DNA of 43,411 nt, from NCBI GenBank assembly GCA_021808665.1, contig JAKBBA010000029.1:1-43411 (forward strand), read 5' to 3'. Position 1 is the first letter of the stretch. Each line of letters begins with the position of its first letter. This DNA comes from Actinomycetes bacterium. GTDB taxonomy: Bacteria; Actinomycetota; Acidimicrobiia; Acidimicrobiales; Palsa-688. This document shows positions 26,742 to 35,153 of this stretch, one piece after another. Made by a program: the position numbers and the translations under genes. The notes below the pieces were generated by a model. It was given only the letters and a program-made list of their open reading frames with translations. It ran no database searches and was not told the origin of the DNA.

Positions 26742-28223
26742 TCAACCCGACGCCAAGTCGGCGACGCCCTGCATTCGGGCGGATACTGCACTGTGTCGGC
26801 GCAGGATGTCCTCGACGGCGTTGCTGACAAGCCTCCCGTCGAGCACCACAGGTCGCCCAGCGACGATAGTGTGCCTCGCTTGGACCGGCCCGCACCTCAA
26901 CCAGGCCTCGACGGGGTCCGTTAGAGCACCGGCGAACGGTACGCCTTCCAAAGGCCAGCAGACCAGGTCGGCGACACTTCCCGGAGCCAACTGGCCGATC
27001 TCGCCATCGCGACCGAGACATGCCGCCGACCCGCGGGTCGCTATCTCCAGCGCTCTGCGAGAGCCCATCGCTGTCGGACCGCCACGAAGGCGACCCTGCA
27101 TCAGGGCCATCCTCGCCTCCAACCAAAGTGACGCGTGGTCAGTCGAAGCGGACCCGTCGCAGCCCAGCCCCACAGGAGAGCCCGCTGCTATCAACTCGGC
27201 GACCGGCGCGATGCCCCCGGCGATCATCATGTTTGACGACGGGCAGTGAGCGACACCAACACCGGCGCGGCCAAGGCGGGCGATCTCAGAGCTGTCTGGG
27301 TATACGCAGTGAGCGACCCAAGCTCTCGACGTCATCCATCCGACGTCTTCGAAGTGGTCGATGGTCCGCTTCGAGAACTTCTCCATAGCGAAACGGTCCT
27401 CGTCGGGGTCCTCGGCTAGGTGGGTGTGCAAGCGGACGTCAAGACGTTCGGCCAGTTCGGCCGTTCGCCTCATCAGCTCGTCAGTCACCGAGAATGGAGA
27501 GCACGGCGCAAGAGCGATCTGGAGCATCGAGCCCGGATTGGGGTCGTGGAATGCGAGGACGAGTCGCTCGCTTTCGGCAAGGATTTCGTCGTCGTCCTGC
27601 ACGACAGAGTCCGGGGGTAAGCCCCCGTCTTTGACCGAAAGGCTCATCGACCCACGGGTCGGGTGAAACCTCATACCCAACTCGCGGGCGGCTGCTATCT
27701 CAGCCGCTATCAGGTCCCCTCCACCTTTCGGGTGGACGTAGAGATGGTCGGTCGTAGTTGTGCAGCCGCCGAGGGCCAACTCCGCCAGTCCCACCCAAGC
27801 AGACAGGTAGGCGGCCTCTTCGTCGAGGCCGGCCCAGACAGGGTAAAGGGTGGTGAGCCACTCGAACAGCGTCCCGTTGACAGCAGGGGCGAATGACCGG
27901 GTGAGGTTTTGATAGATGTGGTGGTGCGTGTTGATGAGGCCGGGCGTGACGAGACAGCCTCGCGCGGAGATTGTCTCCGCGGCGCGTGGCACGGGATCGC
28001 CAGTCCCTCCCAGCGCGGCGATGAAACCGTCCCGGACGGCGACCCATCCTCCGGGGATCTCCGTGCGCCGGTCGTCCACGGTCGCCACCAGATCAGCTCC
28101 GACCACAACCAGGTCGACGGCCCCGGCCTGGACGCGCGCCGCCAGAGGTTCGCCTCGAAGTCGACCTGAGCGATCATGCGCGTCCCCGGCCGTACCGGAG
28201 CCTCCTAAGTCGTCTGGAGCCAT
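26742..28223 (-). CDS. Amidohydrolase, 8-oxoguanine deaminase/TrzN-AtzB-like
   Basis: A 493-residue subtype III amidohydrolase. Metal and catalytic residues are visible in order: H-H-H in PGLINTHHHIYQN, H in VRLHTHLAED, H in WVAHCVYPDSSEI, and D in LGCDGSASTDHASLW. The beta-sandwich flanks and the PGSVADLVCW segment are typical. Proteins of this type are annotated as 8-oxoguanine deaminase (8-oxoguanine to urate) or hydroxyatrazine-type aminohydrolases. I use the ATG at 28223 because the earlier frame start adds a charged stretch overlapping the divergent promoter. It is convergent with the HAD gene and divergent from the deacetylase. Confidence 0.83.
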   Translation of the reverse strand: MAPDDLGGSGTAGDAHDRSGRLRGEPLAARVQAGAVDLVVVGADLVATVDDRRTEIPGGWVAVRDGFIAALGGTGDPVPRAAETISARGCLVTPGLINTHHHIYQNLTRSFAPAVNGTLFEWLTTLYPVWAGLDEEAAYLSAWVGLAELALGGCTTTTDHLYVHPKGGGDLIAAEIAAARELGMRFHPTRGSMSLSVKDGGLPPDSVVQDDDEILAESERLVLAFHDPNPGSMLQIALAPCSPFSVTDELMRRTAELAERLDVRLHTHLAEDPDEDRFAMEKFSKRTIDHFEDVGWMTSRAWVAHCVYPDSSEIARLGRAGVGVAHCPSSNMMIAGGIAPVAELIAAGSPVGLGCDGSASTDHASLWLEARMALMQGRLRGGPTAMGSRRALEIATRGSAACLGRDGEIGQLAPGSVADLVCWPLEGVPFAGALTDPVEAWLRCGPVQARHTIVAGRPVVLDGRLVSNAVEDILRRHSAVSARMQGVADLASG

Positions 28224-28345
28224 AACGGGTCCAACCTTAGACCAGCCGGCAAGCCAGCCGAACTCGGAGTGAAACGTCGCCTTCCGGCGTGACCCCGCCG
28301 CCACCGGGGTGGCAAGACAGCCGCCGGGGGGTTAGCTTTGGGACT

Positions 28346-29368
28346 GTGACTGCGGTTCTGGTAGTCGAAGCTGGCCCGGTGGCGGACATGCACGACACCG
28401 GGTGGGGTCATCCTGAGCGCGCCGAGCGACTGCGCGCAGTGGAAGCCGGCACCAGGGATCCCCTGCTAGAAGGGGTTGTCATCAGAACCGCTGCTCGTCC
28501 GGCGACCCGGCACGAACTCGTCAGGGTGCACTCCGCCGGCTACGTCGACGCTTTGCGTGACTTCATAGCCGCTGACGGTGGTGATATCGACCCTGACACC
28601 CACGTGTCGGCTGGATCGTGGGACGCCGCGCTAATCGCCGCAGGTGCCGGCCTGACGGCCGTGGAAAGCCTCGACAGGGGTAAAGCTTCGAGCGCCTTCG
28701 TGGCGGTGCGCCCGCCGGGACATCACGCCACCCGGAGCGCAGCCATGGGATTCTGCCTTCTCAACAACGCTGCCGTGACAGCCGCTGCCCTGGCCGACCG
28801 AGGAGAGCGGGTCCTGATCGTAGACTGGGATGTGCATCACGGGAACGGCACCCAGGAAATTTTCTGGGACGACCCTCGGGTAATGTATGTCTCGACGCAC
28901 CAGTGGCCGGCATATCCCGGCACGGGCAGAGCACAGGACACGGGCGGACCGGGAGCACCCGGTTTGACGATCAACGTGCCCTTACCCGAAAATGCGACAG
29001 GCGACGTAGCCCGCAGGGCCCTAGAGCGCATCGCCGCGCCAGCGGTAGAAAAGTTTGATCCGACCTGGGTCGTTGTCTCGGCAGGGTTCGACGCACACCG
29101 GGCTGACCCTCTGGCGGACTTGGCGTGGAGCGCTGGGGACTTCGCCGACCTCACGGCAGACGTCGCCACCTGGGCTCCCCGCCCGGGCCGGATGGTGGTC
29201 CTTCTCGAAGGCGGCTACGACCTCGACGCCCTGAGGATGTCTGTGACTGCCACCATCGCAGCCATGGCCGGTGAGAAGTACCACCCGGAGGCCCCCACGT
29301 CGGGCGGGCCTGGCGGGGATCTCGTGGACCCGCTCGCAGCGTTACGCCAACGGCTCGTCGGATCCTAA
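28346..29368 (+). CDS. Histone-deacetylase-family amidohydrolase (AcuC/acetylpolyamine amidohydrolase-like)
   Basis: A 340-residue zinc deacetylase. The active site is preserved: HDTGWGHPERAERL near the N-terminus, PPGHHAT (two catalytic His), FCLLNNAAVTA, the zinc site D-x-H in IVDWDVHHGNGTQEIFW, a zinc Asp in SAGFDAHRADPLADL, and the catalytic Tyr in LEGGYDLDAL. Bacterial members remove acetyl groups from polyamines, acetyl-CoA synthetase or other small molecules and proteins. I prefer the GTG at 28346 because it precedes the conserved core directly; the frame is open to 28289. It is divergent from the amidohydrolase gene by 122 nt. Confidence 0.88.
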   Translation: MTAVLVVEAGPVADMHDTGWGHPERAERLRAVEAGTRDPLLEGVVIRTAARPATRHELVRVHSAGYVDALRDFIAADGGDIDPDTHVSAGSWDAALIAAGAGLTAVESLDRGKASSAFVAVRPPGHHATRSAAMGFCLLNNAAVTAAALADRGERVLIVDWDVHHGNGTQEIFWDDPRVMYVSTHQWPAYPGTGRAQDTGGPGAPGLTINVPLPENATGDVARRALERIAAPAVEKFDPTWVVVSAGFDAHRADPLADLAWSAGDFADLTADVATWAPRPGRMVVLLEGGYDLDALRMSVTATIAAMAGEKYHPEAPTSGGPGGDLVDPLAALRQRLVGS

Positions 29369-29427
29369 AGACAGCGGCGCGCAAGCAGGTGCGGCGCGTG
29401 CTCGTGCCACTTCAAGGCTACCGGCGC

Positions 29428-30948
29428 TCAGCGCAGCGGTACCCGCCAGATGACTACTGTGCCGGCAGGTTTCCGGCCTGTCAGTTTGAGGTCGCCTCCT
29501 AGTTGCTCCGCGCGCGTAGAGAGGTTGCGTATGCCCGAACCGGCGGAAGGGTGGTCGGAGACTCCGACACCGTCGTCGGAGACTACAACGCTGAGCATCA
29601 CGTCTTCCACGGAGACTATTACGTCAGCTGACGTGGCCCTCGCATGTCTCGCCACATTGGAAAGAGCCTCGCGAATAACGGCGGTAAGCTCGGGGTACAT
29701 GCCGTCGGGGACCGACGCCTCGACCGGCCCGCGAAACTCGAGCCGGGGCGAGAAGCCGAGTTGTTCGCGCGCGTCGGTGAGGACTTTACGCACGCCGGAG
29801 CGGAGCCCTTGGCCGGCCGAGTCGTCAAGGGGGTGGTTCAGGTCGAAGATGGTCTCCCGTATCTCCCGTATTACTTCGTCTATCGCGTCTACGCTGGAAC
29901 GAAGCCTGTCGGCCACGCCAGGGCCGGCGTCGCGCTGAGCTGCCTGCAGGCCCATTCCTATGGCGAACAGCCTCTGGATCACCGTGTCGTGAAGATCCCT
30001 GGCGATACGTTCCTGCTCGGCGGCCAAACGGACCTCGTCTAGCGAAACCCGGGTGCTAGCAAGGTCCAACACGACCGCAAGAGACGCCGCAAAGGTCTCG
30101 GCGGCGGCGACCTCGCCTCTTTCGAAACATCCCTTTCCTGCCGCCCGAGCGACGATCACACATCCGACGGCGGAGTCCTGGTTGGGCATCGGCAGGTAAG
30201 CTCCGCAGCCGAACCCACCTGCGCGGACTCTCGGATGAACCTTTGGTTCAGATGACAGATCCTCCACCAGAACAGTCAGCGCTTGGCCGATCGCCTGAGC
30301 AGCCGGGCCGTCCGGAGTAAGGTCCAGCGAGTCGGTCCCTTCGCCTGAGGACGCCACGACCGACAGACCGTGGTCGCCGTCAGTCCCGTCCCGAGCGGAC
30401 AGACCTTCGACCGCAGCCCGGTCGGCGAAGTTGGATCGAAGCACGATCCAGGCGGCGTCGGCGTCGGCGACGCCGCGAACCCTGTCGGCTGCGACCGCTA
30501 GAAGCTCTGCGACAGGTTCCCCTGCTGTGGCTTTGGTCGTCACTTCGTTGACGAAGCGCTCCACCTCCAAGCTACGCCGCTGCACCGTTGCGTCCCGGAC
30601 GAAGGCTCCTATTAGCCGGATGCCTGCAATCTGCAGCGGTACCAGGCTTACGTCGACGGGGAAAAGGCCGCCGTCTCTGCGCCGTCCTAGCAGTTCGAGG
30701 CCGGCTCCCATCGGCCTCCCAGAGGGGGCTCGAATGAAGCGGTCCACGTGGGCTTCGTGGCGCTTCCTGACATCTTGCGGTAGGAGCATTTCCAACTTGC
30801 GGCCTACGATCTCGTCGACTCGATAGCCGAAGAGTGTCTCCAACGCCGAGCTAGCCACCCTGACGGTCCTGCCTTCGTCCACGACGACGATCGCGTCGGG
30901 ACAGTTACTAAACATCTCAGAAAGGAGGTCGTTGCTTTCCGCGTCCAC
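29428..30948 (-). CDS. PAS-GAF sensor histidine kinase, DevS/NarX-like
   Basis: A 506-residue kinase with an N-terminal PAS domain (about 10-120; FSNCPDAIVVVDEGRTVRVAS, LFGYRVDEIVGRKLEMLLP), a GAF domain (about 150-300), a HisKA_3 dimerisation helix with phospho-acceptor His320 in ARDLHDTVIQRLFAIGMGLQ, and an HATPase with N-box EALSNVARHA and G-box DDGVG/GSGIRNL. No membrane helix is seen, so it is a soluble sensor. The DLHDTVIQRLFAIGMGLQ core resembles redox/oxygen sensors of the DevS group, but I do not see a clear heme-coordinating residue. The start is placed at the GTG 30948. No response regulator is adjacent. Confidence 0.85.
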   Translation of the reverse strand: MDAESNDLLSEMFSNCPDAIVVVDEGRTVRVASSALETLFGYRVDEIVGRKLEMLLPQDVRKRHEAHVDRFIRAPSGRPMGAGLELLGRRRDGGLFPVDVSLVPLQIAGIRLIGAFVRDATVQRRSLEVERFVNEVTTKATAGEPVAELLAVAADRVRGVADADAAWIVLRSNFADRAAVEGLSARDGTDGDHGLSVVASSGEGTDSLDLTPDGPAAQAIGQALTVLVEDLSSEPKVHPRVRAGGFGCGAYLPMPNQDSAVGCVIVARAAGKGCFERGEVAAAETFAASLAVVLDLASTRVSLDEVRLAAEQERIARDLHDTVIQRLFAIGMGLQAAQRDAGPGVADRLRSSVDAIDEVIREIRETIFDLNHPLDDSAGQGLRSGVRKVLTDAREQLGFSPRLEFRGPVEASVPDGMYPELTAVIREALSNVARHARATSADVIVSVEDVMLSVVVSDDGVGVSDHPSAGSGIRNLSTRAEQLGGDLKLTGRKPAGTVVIWRVPLR

Positions 30949-31007
30949 CGACCAAGAGGCTACCCTCTGGCTGGGGGACGGCTCCCGCCGGTAGAGTCGT
31001 CGGTGCC

Positions 31008-32240
31008 GTGAGGATAAGACCGCTCCGCTCGTATGAACCTGAGGCGGACACACCGACCACGAAACCAGCACGGGACCGTCTCTTCCAGGGACCCGAAGAC
31101 CGCCGGGCTCTTCTCGTCATGAGCGTTGGCCACGGAATCCAGCATTTCTACGTAGCCGGCCTGGCAGTCTGCTATCCATTCGTGCTCGCAGACCTGCACG
31201 TGTCTTACGGGCAACTCGGCCTTGTGCTCACCGTCGCCGGGATTCTAGGAGGACTGCTCCAAGGTGCAGCAGGGCTGCTTCGAGGAGCAAGCGCCAGGCT
31301 CGTACTCGGCCTGCAAAACGCTGGACTGGCAGCGTCAACGCTTCTCGGGGCGGTAGCCCCGGGGTTCGCCGTGTTCGGAGCGGCCCGAGTCCTCGGAGCG
31401 CTCACAAGCTGGCCCCAACACCCGGTCGGCTCGGCCTATCTGTCGGAACGTTTCCCCCGCCGGCGTTCGACAGTGTTGAGCTGGCACACAGCGGGAGGTA
31501 GCGCCGGGACGGTGACCGTACCTTTGATAGTCACCGCCCTCATCGCGACGGCCGGATGGCGGTGGGCCCTGGTCGCGCTCACGGGCTTCCTCGCGGCCGG
31601 GGCGCTGCTAATGGCCGCTGCCTTGCCGAAGGAGCACCACCCCACCCAGGTGAGCCATGAAACCGCCCGGGTCGGGACACGTGACCTGCTCCGCAACCGC
31701 CGGGTGATCGCAGTGCTCGCAGCTTCGACCGTCGCCGCAGGAGGCAGGGGCCTGGGGACGCTCTCCACGTTCATCCCAGGCGATCTGCGAACCCACCTCG
31801 GGCTTTCGGCGCTGACAGTAGGAATCGTCTTCAGCGTCATCATGGCGGCGAGCATCGCCGGTCCGCTGGTCGGCGGGACCTTGGCAGACCGGTTCGGACG
31901 GCGCTCGACCCTGGTCATCACTTATCTTGCCGGGGCGGGAGCGATGGCAGCGTTCGGCTTCTCCGGGAGCTCTCTAGCCTCGTTGATCCCGCTCGGACTC
32001 GCAGTTGGGCTCCTCGCGTACACCGAGTCTCCGCTGATCCAGGCGCTATTCTCCGACCTTACAGCCGACGGCAACGCCAGGTCAGCGTTCGGGGCCTTCT
32101 TCGCGATCGCCTACGGGGTCGGCTCCCTTTGGACCGCCCTACTCGGGTGGATCATCGACGCATCGGGCTTCCCGGCAGCGTTCGCCACCATGGCCGGCTC
32201 GTTCGTGCTCGCAGGCGCCATCATCGCGTTCGGCACTTGA
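31008..32240 (+). CDS. Major facilitator superfamily transporter
   Basis: A 410-residue membrane protein with about 12 helices. Signature MFS loops are visible: an N-terminal segment YGQLGLVLTVAGILGG, the motif-A-like LADRFGRRS after helix 8, and FGAARVLGALTSWPQHPVGSAYLSERFPRR around helix 4-5. It lacks a signal peptide. Probably an exporter or proton symporter of small organic compounds. The start is a GTG at 31008; a Met 37 residues later is an alternative. It is divergent from the histidine kinase (60 nt) and ends five bases before the convergent sulfatase gene end, so the two genes abut. Confidence 0.87.
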   Translation: MRIRPLRSYEPEADTPTTKPARDRLFQGPEDRRALLVMSVGHGIQHFYVAGLAVCYPFVLADLHVSYGQLGLVLTVAGILGGLLQGAAGLLRGASARLVLGLQNAGLAASTLLGAVAPGFAVFGAARVLGALTSWPQHPVGSAYLSERFPRRRSTVLSWHTAGGSAGTVTVPLIVTALIATAGWRWALVALTGFLAAGALLMAAALPKEHHPTQVSHETARVGTRDLLRNRRVIAVLAASTVAAGGRGLGTLSTFIPGDLRTHLGLSALTVGIVFSVIMAASIAGPLVGGTLADRFGRRSTLVITYLAGAGAMAAFGFSGSSLASLIPLGLAVGLLAYTESPLIQALFSDLTADGNARSAFGAFFAIAYGVGSLWTALLGWIIDASGFPAAFATMAGSFVLAGAIIAFGT

Positions 32241-32244
32241 GGCC

Positions 32245-33777
32245 TCAAACCGGAGCTTCCAGGTCTAGGCGGGGCCTGCGCTCGGGAGGGCGGAGCTCGC
32301 CGAGCAGGCTGAGCAGGTCGTCCCTGTCCACCCTTCGAGCCGGGTCGTCCCACAGGTTCACTCGCTGGAGCGGATCCTCGGCGAGGTTGTAGAGCTCTCC
32401 CTCGCTACCGTCATAGAGTGTCCCCGGCTTGTAGGCGGTGCAAACCCATTCGGAGGTGCTCACGGTGCGCAGGTGAACGTCGACGCCGTACAGCTCACTA
32501 TCCCACTCGGTGAGGACACCCTCGTGGGTAGTTTCGCCTGGCTTTGCGAGCACCGAACCTTGCATCCACCCCGGCCGATCGATGCCGGCGATCGAAGCTA
32601 TGGTCGGGGCAAGGTCGACAAGACCAACCGGAGTAGAGACCACACCGGGCGTTGCCCGGCTCGAAAGAGCAGGACGCCAGATGAGCGGAAGGCGCATCAG
32701 GGACTCTACGTGGTAAGGGCCTTTGAACAAGAGCCCGAAGTCACCTTGGAACTCGCCGTGGTCGGTGGTGAAGATGACGTCCACGTCATGCTCCCATCCT
32801 CTAGCGGCGATAGCGTCCATCACCCTACCGACCGCTTCGTCGATCAGTTCACACTCCACAGCGTTTCTAGCGTTGACTTCCCTTACTTGGTCGGTTGTGA
32901 GAGTGGCAGGAACCCACTTCGGGGGAGCCTCGAAGTTCGATACCAACCTTCCCTCGTACCACATCTTCCAGTGGCGGGGTTTGGCGTCCAGGATCGCCTC
33001 GCGTTCGGACCTGTCCACGGGGTAGCCGACCGGTAGGGGCACTTGGCGCCAGTCAACCCGGGACATCTCGGACTGCGGCGGATCCCACGGGTGGTGCGGG
33101 TCGGGAAAGCTCATCCACGCGAACCAGTCGTCACCGGACCGGAGGGAGTCCAACCAAGCGATCGTGTGATCGGCGACCCAATCGGTGTGGTAACAGCCGC
33201 GCGGCACGTGGTTCACATGAACCTGGGGTGCACCGGTCTCGCCTCCCCCGGCGGCGTTCACCTCAAGGTCAGCGTCGAGAGCCGGATAGAACATGGCGGC
33301 GGCCTCGGGGTGATTCGCCCGCAGCCAGCGTGCGTAGTGGAGTTGCCCGGCAGAGCCGTGCGTCGCCAGCTCAAGGTGCTCGAAACCGCGGTGCTCGCCA
33401 CCGGAGGGCACCGTTCCCGTCGCTGCCAGGGCATTCTCCGTGAAGCGCGTGAAGGGGTCAAGGAAAGGCTCGAAGTGGGCCTTTCCTATCAGTGCCGTCT
33501 TGTAACCGTTTTCACGGAGCAAGGCAGCGACAGACGGTGCGTCGAGAGGGAGAGGCACGCCGTTCATCCACACCCCATGAGTGCTCGGGTGCTGGCCGGT
33601 GAGGATTGTCGAACGCGACGGCATGCAAACCACCGACTGCGGCACCGCCCGTTCGTAACGGAAGCCCTGAGACGCCAAGCCGTCCACCACCGGGGTCCGT
33701 GCGATCACACCACCGTTTACCCCGATCGTGTCGTAGCGCTGCTGGTCGGTGGTGACCAGCAGAATCTTTCGGCCCAT
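32245..33777 (-). CDS. Type I sulfatase
   Basis: A 510-residue sulfatase (alkaline phosphatase superfamily, COG3119). The N-terminus KILLVTTDQQRYDT gives metal-binding acids and the activation motif is C-M-P-S-R-S-T-I-L-T-G, with Cys51 the residue converted to formylglycine. Further conserved parts are GKAHFEP, WFAWMSFPDPHHPW and FTTDHGEFQGDFG. It has no signal peptide, so it acts in the cytoplasm on imported or internal sulfate esters (choline-sulfate or sugar sulfates are possible). Formylglycine-generating enzyme is needed but is not in the window. Its ATG overlaps the stop of the SRPBCC gene, giving a coupled pair. Confidence 0.9.
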   Translation of the reverse strand: MGRKILLVTTDQQRYDTIGVNGGVIARTPVVDGLASQGFRYERAVPQSVVCMPSRSTILTGQHPSTHGVWMNGVPLPLDAPSVAALLRENGYKTALIGKAHFEPFLDPFTRFTENALAATGTVPSGGEHRGFEHLELATHGSAGQLHYARWLRANHPEAAAMFYPALDADLEVNAAGGGETGAPQVHVNHVPRGCYHTDWVADHTIAWLDSLRSGDDWFAWMSFPDPHHPWDPPQSEMSRVDWRQVPLPVGYPVDRSEREAILDAKPRHWKMWYEGRLVSNFEAPPKWVPATLTTDQVREVNARNAVECELIDEAVGRVMDAIAARGWEHDVDVIFTTDHGEFQGDFGLLFKGPYHVESLMRLPLIWRPALSSRATPGVVSTPVGLVDLAPTIASIAGIDRPGWMQGSVLAKPGETTHEGVLTEWDSELYGVDVHLRTVSTSEWVCTAYKPGTLYDGSEGELYNLAEDPLQRVNLWDDPARRVDRDDLLSLLGELRPPERRPRLDLEAPV

Positions 33778-34172
33778 CAGCCTTCCCCTTCCAAGATCTC
33801 ACGTAGGTGACGCAGTGCGGCACCAGCGGCGCCAGCTATCACCAGTGCCATGGCGGCGGGGTCCGCGTCAGCTGCGTAGGAAACCAGACTTGTGCCGTCC
33901 CCGAGATCGAACACGTCGATAGTAGATAGATGTTCGCGAAATAGCGCCGTGCCGATCCTGTACTGGAAGCGCCTCTGCAGAGAGTCGTTCGTGACGATAG
34001 TCTCGGGCATCGACATCCCGCTGGCGGTCAGGACTATCCTCGTCGATCCTTCGACCGTCGCCGATTCGATGCCGTCGAACCATTCGGATATCCGATTGGG
34101 ATCACCGACCAGTTCCCAAACCTGTTCGGCGGTCCGTCCTATGCGCATCTGTCGCCTGACGCTTGCTCTCAA
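33777..34172 (-). CDS. SRPBCC/START-fold lipid- or polyketide-cyclase-like protein
   Basis: A 131-residue SRPBCC-superfamily domain protein. It shows the standard opening VRRQMRIGRTAEQVWELVGDPNRISEWFDG and the long C-terminal helix AGAAGAALRHLREILEGEG. Such proteins bind hydrophobic ligands, and many are uncharacterised. The stop overlaps the sulfatase ATG (ATGA at 33775-33779 on the minus strand), indicating translational coupling, so the ligand or product may be linked to the sulfatase substrate. No catalytic residue is recognisable. Confidence 0.8.
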   Translation of the reverse strand: MRASVRRQMRIGRTAEQVWELVGDPNRISEWFDGIESATVEGSTRIVLTASGMSMPETIVTNDSLQRRFQYRIGTALFREHLSTIDVFDLGDGTSLVSYAADADPAAMALVIAGAAGAALRHLREILEGEG

Positions 34173-34228
34173 CGTGGAGGCTCCCCAACGGAGAGCTCTT
34201 GCGCTGCGTCACTAACCATCATCTGCGC

Positions 34229-35128
34229 TCAGCCTCGCTGCGCTATCAGCTCGACTAGGAACTCTGCTATCGCCGGGCCTTGGTCCTCCTGCAGAAAGTG
34301 ACCCGCCCCTTCGATAGTCCGGTGCGGCTGGCTCTTGGTCCCAGGGATCCGGCCGAGGAAAGCCCGCTCCCCTCCCCTGGTTATGGGGTCACTGTCACTA
34401 AACGCACAGACGAACGGGCGTTCGAACCGCTCCAGCACCTCCCACGCAGCAAGGTTCGCTTTACGAGCGGGATCCTCGGTGGATGTCGGGACCAGGGCAG
34501 GGAATACCCGAGCACCAACTTTGTATGAGTCATCCGGAAACGGCGCGTCATAGGCTCTGACGACGCTCTGCGCCAGAGGAGTCTTGCATCCCCGCGATAC
34601 GATGGCTCCGACGGGTAACTCCGGAGATTCTTGGCTGTAGCGCTGCCACGACAGGAATGCCTCGGTGGGTGGGTGGTCACCGGTCGGCAATCCGGTGTTA
34701 GATACGACGACCCGGGAGAAAATATTCGGTTTCTCACCGACGAGGCGTAGACCTATCAGCCCACCCCAGTCTTGACAGTAGAGCGTCACATCCTCTAGGG
34801 CGAGAGCGCCAAAGACAAGGCTCGCCATCCACTCAACATGGTTTTGGTAGGAGTAGTCAGCCGACCTGGTCGGCTTGTCAGACCGGCCGAAGCCGACCAA
34901 GTCGGGTGCGACACAACGAATGCCGTGGGAGACCAGCGTCGGAATCATTTTCCTATACAGGTAGCACCATGAAGGCTCTCCGTGCATCAGAAGCGCCACC
35001 GGACCGCTGCGCGGCCCCTCGTCTAGATAGTGGATCCTTATACCGCCCGTGCTCTGCGCGTAATGAGGTTCGAAGTCGAATCCGTCGAGGTCTTCGAAGT
35101 ATTCGTCGGGTGTGCGCAGCACTTCCAT
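34229..35128 (-). CDS. Haloalkane dehalogenase (HLD-I-like)
   Basis: A 299-residue alpha/beta-hydrolase that hydrolyses carbon-halogen bonds. The key features are oxyanion HGEPSW at 49-54, nucleophile Asp120 followed by halide-stabilising Trp121 in CQDWGG, a probable catalytic acid Asp247 in FSDSDP, and base His277 in GAGHFLQED. The arrangement (acid after the cap, Trp directly after the nucleophile) fits subfamily HLD-I (DhlA/DmbB type). Epoxide hydrolases and related members share the fold, but the Q-D-W-G-G pentapeptide favours dehalogenase. It lies 56 nt upstream of the SRPBCC gene on the same strand and may be transcribed with that pair. Confidence 0.87.
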   Translation of the reverse strand: MEVLRTPDEYFEDLDGFDFEPHYAQSTGGIRIHYLDEGPRSGPVALLMHGEPSWCYLYRKMIPTLVSHGIRCVAPDLVGFGRSDKPTRSADYSYQNHVEWMASLVFGALALEDVTLYCQDWGGLIGLRLVGEKPNIFSRVVVSNTGLPTGDHPPTEAFLSWQRYSQESPELPVGAIVSRGCKTPLAQSVVRAYDAPFPDDSYKVGARVFPALVPTSTEDPARKANLAAWEVLERFERPFVCAFSDSDPITRGGERAFLGRIPGTKSQPHRTIEGAGHFLQEDQGPAIAEFLVELIAQRG

Positions 35129-35153
35129 GGGTATCTCGATTCTTCCCGGGGCC

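Noticed and set aside
33043..33810. Plus-strand open frame of 255 codons
   Set aside because: It lies antisense to the sulfatase, which has clear family motifs including the Cys51 activation site.
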